From Lepiota brunneoincarnata (lineage: Eukaryota > Basidiomycota > Agaricomycetes > Agaricales > Agaricaceae), in NCBI GenBank assembly GCA_023014365.1, contig JAEBUN010000079.1, forward strand, positions 1 to 64,000: a stretch of DNA of 64,000 nt. The letters run 5' to 3'. The notes beneath the pieces were generated by a model. It ran no database searches, was not told the origin of the DNA, and saw only the letters and a list, made by a program, of their open reading frames with translations. Position numbers and translations under genes: made by a program. Of the stretch, positions 35,145 to 47,100 are shown piece after piece. Every line of letters begins with the position of its first letter. Position 1 is the first letter of the stretch.

Positions 35145-36537
35145 AGTCACCCGTCCCCGCACTCGGGTAACTCCAGCCGCTCGCCGTAGCAAACGCATCA
35201 TTCGACAATCTCCTTCCGAGGAATTACAACCCGACCCCCCGAGGGTTTCTCCCCCTCGCCAACAATCCATCGTGCCCTCAACTCCAGACCGGTTCAGTGA
35301 AGATATTCAACCTTCACTATTCCAGACTCCCGACGGCCCCGACGGTGGCCCCGACCCAAATCCCGATCCCAGCGACCCTGGTGATCCCGACGACTACCCT
35401 GACAATGGGGACGGACCCCCGGACGACGACGAACCGTCAGACAACAACGACAACAATAACAACATTCCGCCTGGCAACACCCAAAATGACCATGACCAAC
35501 TCCTGCTCCGAGTTTTCCAACGAATAGCCAATCAAATGGACGGCCGTGGGAACTCTCAACCCCCACAGCCTCCCCGAACCCCCCGTACCAAGGCTCGCGA
35601 ACCTGACATCTTTACAGGTTCCGACCCCACCAAACTCAAACCTTTCCTCTTCCAATGTCGACTCTACTTCCGTACTAACCCGGCCCAGTTCGCTATCCCC
35701 GCCACCAAGGTCAACTTCGCGTTGACGTACCTTACCGGCGTGGCCCAGCAACACTTCGAAATCGGCCTCGACGAGGCCGACAACCACGGAATAATGCACG
35801 ATTGGATCGAGGACTGGGATCAGTTCACCCTGGAACTGCAGACCAATTTCGGTCCTGCGGATCCGACCGGAGAAGCTGCTGAGCAGCTTGACTCCCTCCG
35901 AATGCGCTATGACGAAAAGATCGCCGTCTACAACGTCGACTTTCTCCGTCTGGCCGGCCAACTCCGCTGGGGTGATGAGGTATTCTGTCACCGCTACTAC
36001 AAAGGCCTCCCCGACCGCATCCAAGACATTCTGTCCAATCGGCCCGACGGCAAGCCCGACACCTTCATCGAAATGCGAGCAGCAGCGATGAAGATCGATG
36101 CTCGCTACTGGGAACGCCAACGCGAGAAGGCCCGCGCCAAAGCCGCTTCGGACCCGACCGCCTCTAGGAAACCTGGAGGCAACCCATCCCCTTCCACCGT
36201 GACAAACCATCAACCTGCCGCCAAGCCTGCCCACAGTAACAACAAAGGCAGCACCCCCAGTAATAACATCTTCAAGGGCAATCCGCCCAACCCGTCCGCC
36301 GGTCAGAAATCGGCCCCGCCAAAGTCCGACCTTACTAGTAAACTTGGTAAGGACGGTAAATTAACCCCCGAGGAACGTCAACGACGTTTCGACAATAACC
36401 TCTGCCTTGTCTGCGCAGATCCCAATCACAGGGCTGCCAACTGCGACAAGAAGAAATTCCCTGACGCCAAGGCTAAAGGCCGACAGGCTCAGATTTCCGA
36501 GACAGACGCGCCGGCTCTCCCGAGCTCGGAAAAATAG
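35145..36537 (+). CDS. El-B gag
   Basis: Capsid-like protein. A Pro/Asp-rich N-terminus (GDPDDYPDNGDGPPDDDEP) precedes the core REPDIFTGSDPTKLKPFLFQ and FALTYLTGVAQQHFE. A zinc knuckle follows near the end (CLVCADPNHRAANC), with stop TAG at 36535. The true start is unclear: ATG at 35131 is followed at once by TGA in the same frame, and the open frame begins just after. A one-base error or a non-AUG start could explain this. The last codons GAA AAA TAG overlap the pol frame. Confidence 0.8.
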
Positions 36538-39500
36538 TCGGCGGTCCTCAGGCCTCTGCACAGACTGAGGATCGCATTGAACTCTGCTGTGCTCCAGAGA
36601 GTTTCCGTCTCAATGCGTCCGCTCTTTCCGATCCAAACTCTCTTCATATTACATTAACTTCTCCTTTAGTTACTTTGTTACCCTCTGTTTCCGCTCCTGT
36701 ACTCTCCGCTTCGGACCCGCTTTCTACAACGGACAATGTAGTTAGTTCTGACTTTTCTTCTTCTTTTTCTCCTTTCAAAGCTCTTGTTGATAGTGGTTCT
36801 ACTCACTGTTTTGTGGACTCTTCTTTCGTTCGTTCTCATAGTATTCCAACCTCGTCCATCCCGGCTATTGAACTTCGGTTATTTGATGGGACCTCAAACG
36901 CCTACATTACGGAGCTTGCGCAACTGCCTGTATCCTTCTCCCTCCGGTGAATCTATCATTTTGGACACTTATGTCACCCAGCTCGACTCTTCCTGTTCTG
37001 TGGTCTTAGGACACAACTGGCTCACCCGCTACAATCCGTTGATTGACTGGGCTTTGGGCAGTATTACTTTCCGGCCATCCCTACTCGAGAATCCTGCTTC
37101 CGTCTCTACCTGCGTCGCACCCGCATCGGCTCCGCCTATGGCCGCCCCTGACTCTCCTGACCTAGGTTCACCACCCCTGTCCGGGACCTCGTCCCAATCT
37201 GTCCCCCTTGCGAAACCGCACATCTCCTTGATAAACGCTCCTGCCTTTATCCGCGCTGCCAAGCTCCCTGGCTCCCAACAATTCCGAATCAATCTTTCCG
37301 CCGCCTCCGCATCGGCCGCGTCCTCTTCTGTCTCCGAGGAACCGCCTGACCTCTCGTCCATCCCCGAGGAATACCACGAGTTCGCTGACGTTTTCAGTAA
37401 ATCGCGTGCTGACACACTTGCTCCACACCGCCCTTACGACCTCCAGATTAACCTAGAGGATGGCGGTCAGCCTCCGGTCGGTACCATTTACTCCCTTTCA
37501 CAATCGGAGCTTGGAGCTCTACGTGATTTTATTGACGAACATTTATCTATTGGTTTCATCCGCCCCTCCACTTCCCCTCATGGAGCCCCGGTCCTCTTCG
37601 TCAAGAAAAAGGACGGCTCCCTCCGCTTATGCGTTGATTTTAGAGGTCTCAACCGTATTACCAAGAAGGACCGCTATCCCCTTCCGCTCATCTCCGACCT
37701 CTTAGACTCCCCTCGCAAAGCTCGCGTATATACCAAGATCGACCTCCGCCACGCCTACCATCTTGTCCGCGTTGCTGACGGCGACGAATGGAAGACCGCC
37801 TTTCGGACCCGCTACGGCTCCTTCGAATGGATGGTTATGCCTTTCGGCCTCACCAATGCCCCCGCCACCTTCCAGCGGTTCATGAACGATATATTCAAGG
37901 ACATGCTCGACGTCTGCGTTACTATCTACCTTGACGACATTCTGATATACTCCGACAACCATAGTATCCATCGTGACCAAGTCAAGGAGGTCCTCAAGCG
38001 GCTCCGCCAACACGGTCTATACGCCCGCCCTGACAAATGCCAGTTCCACTCTGACACAGTGGAATATCTCGGCTACATTCTCTCCCCCGACGGCCTCCGA
38101 ATGGACCAATCTAAGGTCAAGACCATCCAGGAGTGGCCTGAGCCTAAGAAAGTCAAGGACATCCAGTCCTTCTTAGGCTTCGCCAATTTCTACCGTCGCT
38201 TCATTCACGGATACTCCGACATCGTCGTTCCGCTCACTCGCCTCACCCGCAAAGACGTGAAGTGGAATTTTACTGATGATTGTCGCGAGGCCTTTAACTC
38301 CCTGAAGGAAGCATTTATCTCCGCCCCCGTCCTCACTCCTTGGGTCCCCGACGCTCAGATCATTGTCGAGACCGACGCCTCCGACTACGCCCTTGCGGCA
38401 ATCCTCTCTATCGTCACCGACGATGGGGAGGTCCATCCCGTTGCATTCCATTCCCGCACCTTTAACACGGCCGAACTCAACTATGACACTCACGACAAGG
38501 AACTCCTGGCGATATTCGAAGCCTTTCGCATCTGGCGGCACTATCTCGAAGGTGCCCCCCTTGCTATTGATGTGGTCACTGACCACAAGAACCTCGAATA
38601 CTTCTGCACCACCAAGATCCTGACTCGCCGCCAAGCTCGTTGGTCCGAGTTCCTATCCCAATTCCACCTCGTCATCCGTTTCCGACCCGGCCGCCTCGGC
38701 ACCAAGCCTGACGCCCTAACTAGACGATGGGACGTCTACCCTAAAGGGGGGAATAGCGACTATGCATCAGTCAACCCGCACAACTTCCGGCCTGTGTTCA
38801 CTCACGAACAGCTCGCAGGCCTCCGTCCGTGCCACCACTCTTTACGCCCCTTCCCTTCGCGCAGCTGTAGTCATGGACCTCGATCAGCTACACCGCGATA
38901 TTCTCGCCGCCCTACCAGCGGATCCGACCGCTTCCTGCCCATCTTGCCAGCCCAGAAGGCCGTTGGTCAGTTAATGATAAAGGTTTCCTCCTCTTAGACG
39001 ACAGAATCTACGTCCCTGACGCCGACAATCTCCGACTTCGGGTCCTCCAGTACAAGCATGATCACGTCCTAGCCGGCCACTTCGGTCAGAATAAAACGCT
39101 GGAACTCATCCGGCGCGAATACACCTGGCCTAGCGTCCGCACCTTCGTCAAGGATTTCTGTAAGTCTTGCGTCACCTGTATGAGGTCTAAACCCCAGCGC
39201 CATCGCCCCTACGGTCTCCTTAAGCAACTCCCCATCCCCGAACGCCCTTGGAATTCAATCTCCATGGACTTCATCGAAAAACTTCCCGCCTCCTCCGGCT
39301 ATGACGCCATCCTGGTAATCGTTGACAGACTCACCAAACAATCCCTCTTCATTCCGACTTATGATACCGTCACTTCCTCCGACCTCGCCCGCCTATTCGT
39401 CCTCCACGTCTTCTCTAAGCACGGCGTGCCCTGAACATGTTACCTCCGACCTGCGGCTCCGAATTCGTCTCCCACTTCTTCCGCTCATTGGGACAAGCCC

Positions 39501-40345
39501 TTGACATGAAGCTACATTTCACCTCGGGCTACCATCCAGAAGGCGACGGACAAACGGAACGCACCAACCAGACCCTCGAACAATACCTTCGGGTCTATTG
39601 TAACTACCAACAGGACAATTGGTCCGAATTACTACCCCTAGCTGAGTTTGCTTACAACAACGCTCCTAGTGCCACCACCGGTATCTCCCCATTCTTCGCT
39701 AATAAAGGATACCATCCGAACATCACAGTTCATCCTGAACGCGATCTTGCCTCCGCCCGGGCCCGCCATTTTGCTGTTGATCTCGACGACCTACATACCA
39801 CCCTGAAGTCCGAAATAGCGCTAGCCCAGCAACGTTATCAGACCTCCGCCGACGCCCGCCGACTCCCCGCCCCGGACTTCAAGGTTGGACAAAAGGTATT
39901 CGTGAAAGCCCAATTCTTCCGCACCACCCGTCCCTCCAAAAAACTCTCCGAAAAGTACCTTGGGCCTTATGAGATCATTGCACAAGCAGGTACTCACTCC
40001 CTTACACTCCGACTTCCCGACTCCATGCGTGGAGTACACCCAGTCTTCCATGTTTCCATGCTCGAACCAGCCACACCTAACACCATACCCGCCCGATCGG
40101 ATCCGCCGCCCGCGCCGGTTTCCATTGACGGTGAACCAGAATACGAGATTGCCCGCATCGTCGACTCTAAGATCGATCGGCGCCGCGCGTGCAAGCTCCT
40201 CTATAAAGTCATCTGGTTAGGTTACGAAGACACTGAAGAAGAGTCCTCGTGGTTGCCAGCCACCGAGCTTGAACATGCTATAGATCTCGTAGAGGCTTTT
40301 CATTCCTCTTACCCTGCAAAGCCTGGTCCTCTTCACTCACTTTGA
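36534..40345 (+). pseudogene. El-B pol: protease, RT, RNase H, integrase, chromodomain (three frameshifts)
   Basis: The -1 frame is open across the gag stop (GKIVGGPQASAQTE), which suggests -1 ribosomal frameshifting at the A-run. Protease has FKALVDSGSTHCFVDSS (36775). The frame breaks near 36950. RT then has MPFGLTNAPATFQRFMND and VTIYLDDILIYSD (near 37930). RNase H has VETDASDYALAA (38370). A second break lies near 38830. Integrase has a zinc-binding H-H-C-C stretch (SCVTCMRSK), then ISMDFIEKLP, a third break near 39434, and GYHPEGDGQTERTNQTLEQ. The chromodomain is at 40137-40300. Apart from three single-base shifts it is whole. Confidence 0.85.
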
Positions 40346-40415
40346 GTTACTGACCACACATCACACCAAGAAACAACCATGTATTAAACAAACCAAAAAA
40401 AACAACCCCGTACAA

Positions 40416-41502
40416 CTACCTATCGGTGTCGTCTCCAGAGAGCCCGGGCGACCCATTCACTTCTTCCATCAAATCCTGCACCTCCTCCTCCGAAGCGGGC
40501 CCGACACTCCCCTCCGAACCCTCCGTCTCCGAAAAATTTCCACTCGACCAATTTCCGTCCACCTGAGCCTCCCAACGCCGTAGTTGCTCGTAGCGGCCAG
40601 CAAGCGACCCCATCTTGTCGACCTTTTCCCCCAACCGAGCGATGGACCGCTCAATTCGCACCTCCAGGATGTAGATTTTCTTGACGGTCTCCTGGTGCCT
40701 TTCTTCGATGAGCCGTTTTAACTCTACAAGGTCCATCAATTGGCATCCATCATAATACAGGATTCCTTACTCACCTTCGAATTGCTGGCCCGACAAACCA
40801 CCGGCCCCGCTCGGCTCCGTCTCCTCTTGACCCCCGCACCGTTTTTTCATTTTGCTGCACCGACGGCAACTCCTGGTGTTACTAAGAAACTATCAGTATG
40901 TAGTCCGGAAATCCTCCAAATGACTTACCCGCCGGCCACCTCACATGGGACCCCTGTCTCGCTGGCACCTCCAGCAGGGATTCTCGCCCCCGAATACGTG
41001 CGCATTGCCCCAGTCGCGGGGCCGCCCTCGCCTTTGCCTTCCCCTTACCCTTACCCCCTGAATCCCCGGAGTCCTCCTCCCCCTCTTCCTCCTCGTCCCT
41101 CGCCTCATCCCTATCCGTATATTCGGAATCCGACTCCTCCGTATCTACTTGCATCGGGTCTTCCGACAGACGGCTCGACGAGGCCCCTGTGGTCGTCGCA
41201 ACGAGTCGGGCCCGAATCGCCCGACGCTCTGCCTCGGCGGTTTCCTCTTGCTGCCTCCTGATCTCCTCCGCATATCGCTCCTTCGCGCGCTCTTCCGCTT
41301 GTCGCTGGCGCAGCTCTATGAGCCGCCGTCGCTCCTCCTCTTGGCGCTCTATTGCCAGCCGCCGCTCCTCCTCCTCTCGCCATTCCTCTTCTTCTAGCCT
41401 CTCGATTTCGAGCCGCTCTCGTTCCTCTCGCTCCGCCTTCTCTCTCAGTAATCGCGCCTTGCGCTCCGTAGCGGTCGGTTGATGGGATGGTTGTCTGCTC
41501 AT
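40416..41502 (-). CDS. El-B antisense gene: charged coiled coil with two Cx2Cx6C motifs (three exons)
   Basis: It lies between pol and the 3' LTR, opposite to gag-pol. Exon 1 (41502-40929) starts MSRQPSHQPTATERKARLL and forms a long Glu/Arg coiled coil, then an acidic Ser/Asp stretch. One base out of frame near its end comes PCWRCQRDRGPC, just before GTAAGT. Exon 2 (40881-40775) carries SCRRCSKMKKRC in the same pattern and ends at GTGAGT. Exon 3 (40723-40416) starts ELKRLIEERHQETVKK, a second coiled coil, and ends SGDDTDR. Exon joins are in phase. Because it is antisense, its introns would not be removed from the genomic transcript. Role unknown; half-Zn2Cys6-like motifs hint at DNA or protein binding. 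One apparent frameshift in a CCC run. Confidence 0.65.
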
Positions 41503-41625
41503 GGGGGTAGGAGGTCAAGTTGTGTCCTCTCAAATTCGAATCAGTTCACCTTTTTTTTTATACCCTCGTGGAATTTTCCTGGTGGGCCCCGGTCTAGACC
41601 GCCTTGGGCCTCGAGGCTCGGCCCT

Positions 41626-41635
41626 AAAGGGGGGG
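41626..41635 (+). promoter_or_regulatory. El-B polypurine tract
   Basis: AAAGGGGGGG lies three bases before the 3' LTR, in the usual place for the plus-strand primer. Confidence 0.75.
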
Positions 41636-41638
41636 CAC

Positions 41639-42213
41639 TGTCATATCCACACCAAACCTAGAGCTTAACCATTAGGCTTCGGCTTCTCGACTCCACGTGT
41701 GCTCCACACGACAACCCTATGCCCTCCGACTCGGCCCCGACTGGCTCCGACCGCAACCCTTCGCCCTGATCACGCGACCTACCTCTACACATGCCACGAT
41801 CACCTGACCCTCAGTGCTCCCATTGTCCAGTTCTCCATTCTCCGTCCGTAATCAGAATACGTTACCAGTCTCCATACCCGTACCGGTCTCCATTCCATTC
41901 GAAATTATTCGTAGTCCGCTTGTAACCATATGGGTCTCCGCTTTGCTCCGCATGTAGTCAGTACGAGTCATAATTCGTCGAGCTAGTAGTATATATACCG
42001 TAGGCACTTGGCTTGTACTCCTCAGTCTGATAATCGAATCGAGTAGCGGACCAGTCCCCTGTTCCCTATCCTCCTCTCTCTCTGCCTCGCTCCGCTTCGG
42101 CCCCGACTTCCTGAAATACGGACTCGGACAGTAGGAGGGCACAGCACATAAGCTGAGGCCGCAAGTCCACTCTCCGCCCGAAGTACTCCGCCTCGGTCCC
42201 GCCGTCTACGTAC
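41639..42213 (+). repeat. El-B 3' LTR, truncated
   Basis: It matches 34417-34991 and stops at GTCTACGTAC, where the El-C LTR starts. The last about 86 bases of the LTR are missing from the window. Confidence 0.85.
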
Positions 42214-42913
42214 TGTTATGATCCGTGCTCCTTCTGTATCCGAGGATAACTGGAGACGGCCTTCAATCACTCTACAAGGTGTCCGAGACGGTTGGCCTTA
42301 TAGAGCTTAGTGGATCACGCTCAATGAGATAACGAGGGAAGACGCCAAGTTAAGGCAGAGAGGTAAATGACCGCTGTTAACAAGATTAAAGCTTAAGGCT
42401 TTAATCTCTACTTGTACAGGCCTTATATACCTATGAGGTGCTATATACTCGTTATAGGTTACTTGGCTGTTCTACTGGTCGTGCGCAGTCCTGACCATGA
42501 TGCACATCCTGGCTGATGGCATCCTAGCGTTATTTATATTACAATGAGTCAGTACTCTCGCTACTGCTGTGCGATGTTCCATCGCTTTCCTCTGACTCAT
42601 AATCTCCTTCTCCCGATTGTATCTCCATGGAGTCTTCTCCATTCTCGCTCTCCATTCTCTCAGGTGCTTCCATCCGTATCGGAGGTTGGATCGGTTGATC
42701 CATGGTTATCTTCCTCGTCCTCGGGGTATTCCAATATATCCTCCAAGGTTATCTCCATTCCTGCTTCTCTTCGCCAGGTCCTGCATGGCGGTGTAGTATT
42801 CCCCTTCCTCGTCTTCGTATTCTTGTGCCCGTAGTTGGTCTGTAGTCTCCTGTACCCATCTTGTAAAGTCGAACAGTAATTCTTGTTCCTCCCGGTCTGG
42901 ACTGTTCATAACA
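42214..42913 (-). repeat. El-C 3' LTR, encoding the ORF3 C-terminus
   Basis: In element sense it starts TGTTATGAACAGTCC. The polypurine stretch GAAGGGGATAA lies immediately upstream. The ORF3 frame enters here as NVMNSPDREEQ. Relative to the other LTR two extra bases (near 42662 and 42770) break the frame, so this copy ends early. Confidence 0.85.
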
Positions 42914-44171
42914 TTATCCCCTTCGTAAGGTCTGATGTCCTCATCAGACATATCCTCAGTATAGTCCGACAGGCTCTCCTGTAATGTTTGATTCGGCGAT
43001 GGGGTCCCAGTCGAAGTATGGGTCGGGTTCTGGGGAGTCGCTTCGGTAGCTTGGTGGTCTGGGGATGGCGGGTCTTGGGTGAGGTCGATGACGATGGGTT
43101 CTCTGGAGTGAATGGTGGCGGGTGTGCCGAAGGATCGATTCAGGAAGTCGGTGGCTTCCACTAGCAGATGTGGTGGTGGCGTTGGTGGTCGGAATGACGA
43201 CTGGGGGCATTTTGAATTCGGGTGCGGAGGGGTCTGGCTGAAGCGGGGCGCTGCTCGGTGCTTGCAACAATGTGTCGAATATTGTTGTTTGTGGTTTCGC
43301 GTGTGAGGGATCGAGCTCTGCTTGGTATTCCTCGTGGGCGGCGATACAGGCCAGGTACCATACTTGCGGGTTGATGCTGGTAAGGGTTTCTCTCGCAGTG
43401 CTTCTCGTAATGGCCTGGGGCAATCTTTCGACAATATCGACATTGGTAGCGCGGGCATCCTGCTTTGATATGGCCGAATCGACGGCAGCAATTGCAGCGA
43501 GTTCGGGTGGTGGATAAGTGAGTGGTGGTAGTCCCGATGGGGGCGTCATTAGAAGCAGATATAGCTTGTACAACACTTGATGGTTGGTTACTCGTATCCA
43601 CCATGGGAGGGTTGGAAGGTTGGGTGGTGGTCCCGATAGGTAGGATAGGGCGGTCCTGACTTCCGCTTCCATTGCTCGGGCTTGGGATCGGACTCTCGAA
43701 CGGGAATTCGGTGAGAGCGGTTGATAGCATGGCAGAAATGGTATTGCGGTCCTGTTCCTCTGTTGCGCTAGAAAGAATAGTGGCGCATAGTTTTTCGAAT
43801 TCTGTTGCTCGGTCGTGGACGAGGCGCTTGTGATACAGAAGAGCAGTAAATGTCTTCCAGCAGGTGTCGACCAGGGGTACCATCGCTGGACTGCGTTTAA
43901 GACGGGTTCCGGTAATATGAAAGGGAACTTCAGTGTAAAGGATGGATCGTATCTCGGGTTGGTTGGAGGGAAGGAAGGTATGCCGGATGATATAAGGACT
44001 GTTGGTCCTGTCTGGTTGGTCGTCAGCGGTATCGGTGGCAGGGTTAGGTTGGCTATTTCCTTCGACGCGGTTCGCCAGGGATATGATTCTTTCCCGGATG
44101 AGAAGGCGTCCATCGTTGTCTGGCTCTGGGAGGTCTGGAGTGGTTGCTCGAGTGTTGGGTGGTTGGGTCAT
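42706..44171 (-). pseudogene. El-C ORF3: zinc-knuckle protein running into the LTR (one internal frameshift)
   Basis: It starts MTQPPNTRATTPDLP at 44171, overlapping the end of pol by 119 nt. It carries a helical region with MVPLVDTCWKTFTALLYHK, then zinc knuckles CNCCRRFGHIKAGCP, CRYC and HYEKHC (about 43500-43390). Between 43491 and 43161 the coding frame changes. The second frame has FLNRSFGTPATIH, REPIVIDLTQDPPSP (SUMO-interaction-like) and DYTEDMSDEDIRPYEGD, then crosses the polypurine tract into the LTR as MNSPDREEQELLFDFTRWVQ. El-A has a related ORF with knuckles and IDLT in a single frame, which supports one protein. No family is recognised; nucleic-acid binding is plausible. Confidence 0.6.
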
Positions 44172-47100
44172 TGGTGGGGTTGTCTAATTTGTGGGCCCTT
44201 TTATATTCTTCAATGACTTCCTTGGCGTTCTCCAGGTTTGCTTCTGGCTCCCAGGAATCCTCGGTGGGAAGGTATCCTTTCCATCTGACTAGGAATTGAT
44301 ACTTGTTCCGGAATTTTCTGTGGCGCAGTATTGACTCGACCTCGTATTCTTCTTCTCCATTTACAAGGTCGGGTGGTGGGGCTGTGTTGTATTCCCCATG
44401 TGTGTCGTTCTCTTCTGCAGGCATTAGGAGGCTCGCATGAAACTTGTTGTGGATCTTCCATTTGATGGGTAATTTTAGTTCATAGGTTACAGGTCCGAGT
44501 TTTCTTGTTATGGTGAAGGGACCTTCTCGGCGTTGGGCCAGTTTCTTTGAGGCGTACTGAATTGGGAGGTTGCGGTTGTCGAGCCAAACCTTCTGTCCAA
44601 CTTTTAGATTGATATCTGGCCGGTTATATCTTGCAGCCATTTTTAGTCTGGCTTGTTCATGCGCAGCTTGGGCTTCTTGGCGTATCTTGGCGAGGTATTT
44701 AAACTTCTCTCCTATTGCTGGAATGTTCGTTGGCTCCTCGGAGGTCGGAAATCCTTTGGGGCTTGATCCATAGAGGAGTTCAAATGGGGTATGTTGGTGT
44801 TCAGCGTGTGTTTTCGAGTTGTGGACATATTCCAGGAGTGGGAGTGCCTTTACCCATTTGTTCGGGTTCGATGAGCAATAGATGCCAAGGTAGAGTTCTA
44901 TTTCTTGATTGAATCGCTCTGTTTGTCCGTCTGTCTGGGGGTGGTAGGCGGTAGAGAGTGCTTGTTCGATTCCGAGTTGTTTGTAGAATTCTTTCATGGA
45001 TTTGGCAGCGAATCTGGGGTCGCGATCACTGAGAACTTTCTCGGGAAGGCCAAATCTAGAGAATAGCCGTTTGATAAGAATTTCGGCGATCTTGTCCGCG
45101 TTGGCTGTTTTCGCAGTAGGTTCTAGAATTATCCCCTTCGTAAGCTGGTCGACCACGACCAGTATAGAATCATGGGGTCCGTCCGGGGGTAGGTCTGTGA
45201 TAAGATCCATCGAGATGTTCGAGAATGGACGGGTAGAACGGGGTCCAGGGATAGGTTGAAGCGGTGGTTTTAGGGGGTGGCGATTGATCTTGTATTGTTG
45301 GCAAGCACCACATCCTTTGACATAGTTTTTGACAAATGATCGCATCCCGGGCCAGTAGGCGTATTCCTGGAGTTTTCTAGTTGTTTCTGCGATTCCAGGG
45401 TGTCCTGCGGTGGGTGAGTCGTGTACTCTTTGCAGTAAGCGGCGTCTGAGGTGTAAATCTTGTGGTATAAATAGTTTTCCTTGAACACGTGGGTGTCCTG
45501 AGTCATCTTCTTGGGCGATGTCGGTCTGTTTCTTTTCTTCCACAGCTCTTTTATTTCCTGTTTAGTATTTTCGTCGATAATATGGATATGTTGTGGCTGT
45601 TCTGGGGTGAAGAATTTGTCAGGGAGTGCAACGACCTGTTTGTTGTCTCTTGTCTTGGGTTCATGATCGGGTCGTCTGGAAAGGGCATCTGCTGGTCCAT
45701 TTTTCTTTCCAGGGATATGTCGGATTTCGATGTCAAATCGTTGCATGTAGGCAATCCATCGGGCTTGTCTTCTGCTGAGGTCTTCAGGTTTTCTCCAGCG
45801 GCGAAGGTTGTCGTGATCTGACCATACGATGGTCTTGTGTGATGATCCTTCTATGTGGTGGCGCCATTCTTTGAGTGCTCGGATAATGGCGAAGAGTTCC
45901 TGTTCGGAGCAATGATAGTTGCGTTCGGCTGGTGAGAATCCTTTTGAGAAGTATGCGACTGGGTGTTTAACTCCGTTGTTGTCGCGTTGAAGTAGGACTG
46001 CTCCTGATGCAAATAGTGATGCGTCGCATTCGATTTCGAAGGGTTTGTCTCGGTCGGGGACCATTAATACCGGTTCGCTTTGGAATTTTCTCTTGAGAGT
46101 ATCGAAGGCGTTCTGGCATTCTTCTGTCCATTCGAATTTCTTGGTTTTGGACATTAGGGCATTGAGAGGTTTTGCCCATGTGGCGTATTGGTGTATGAAT
46201 TTTCGATAGAAGTTGCAAAATCCTATGAATTTTCGTACGTCGCGCGGGGTAGTTGGTGTTGGCCATTCAGCGATGCCTTTGAGCTTTGCTGGGTCCATCG
46301 AAACTGAGTCGGGAGTGATAATAACTCCTAGATATTCGAGTCGTTGTCGTTCGAATTCGCATTTCTCGGTTTTGAGGTATAGATCGTTGTCCTTGAGTAT
46401 CTTGAGTACTTCTCTTGTGAGGCGTCGAAGTTCTTGTTTTGTTTTTGCGTGAATGAGGATGTCGTCCATGTAAACGATTACTCCTCCATTGTCGATGAGT
46501 TTTCGGAATAATGAGTCCATCATGGTTTGGAATGTTGCTGGGGAGTTACACATTCCAAAGAACATAACCGTGGGTTCGAATAATCCTCGGGGTGTCCTGA
46601 AGGCTCCTTTCCATTCATCTCCTTTGCGTATGCGGATGTTGTTGTATCCTGCTCGTACGTCGAGTTTGGTAAAGTATTTTGATCCTCGGAGTTTGTCGAG
46701 AATATGAGAGATGAGGGGGAGGTTGTATGCATTTTTGACGGTATGCTCGTTGAGGTACCTGTAGTCTTGACAGGGGCGTAGTTTTCCGTCTTTCTTTCCT
46801 ACGAAGAAGAAAGGTGACTGCCATTGGCGATTCGGATGGTCGAATGTATCCCTTTTGAAGGTTTTCTTCTAGGAATGTGTCGAGTTCCTTTTCTTCATTG
46901 AGGGAGAGTCGGTAGGACTTCATGGCAATTGGTTTGAATGATTCCTTGAGTTCAATTTTGTGATCCCATGGTCGTTGTGGGGGGAATCGTTCGGCTTGTT
47001 TCTTGCTAAACACTGGGAGGTATTCGTGGAATTCCGTGGGTACGACTTTTCTTGGGTCGTCGTTTTTCTTTTCTCCGTGTTGTACGGCGAGGAATTGTGA

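Larger units (their letters stand above)
34417..42213 (+). mobile_element. El-B: young Ty3/gypsy chromovirus with an antisense gene
   Basis: The 5' LTR is 34417-35077. The 3' LTR (41639-42213) is truncated where El-C begins. I counted about seven mismatches over the 574 bp they share, so the insertion is recent. Contents: self-priming site, gag, pol in the -1 frame, then a minus-strand spliced gene, polypurine tract and LTR. CpG is intact. No matching target duplication can be tested because the right end is lost. Confidence 0.9.

Noticed and set aside
35437..36234. A 265-codon minus-strand ORF under El-B gag
   Set aside because: It is fully antisense to gag, with Val/Gly-rich composition typical of a reverse-strand shadow.
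42956..44113. A 385-codon ORF overlapping ORF3
   Set aside because: It is out of frame with the zinc knuckles of ORF3. Its C-terminal similarity to El-A (SNITGE) reflects nucleotide homology; the acidic frame continuing into the LTR fits better.
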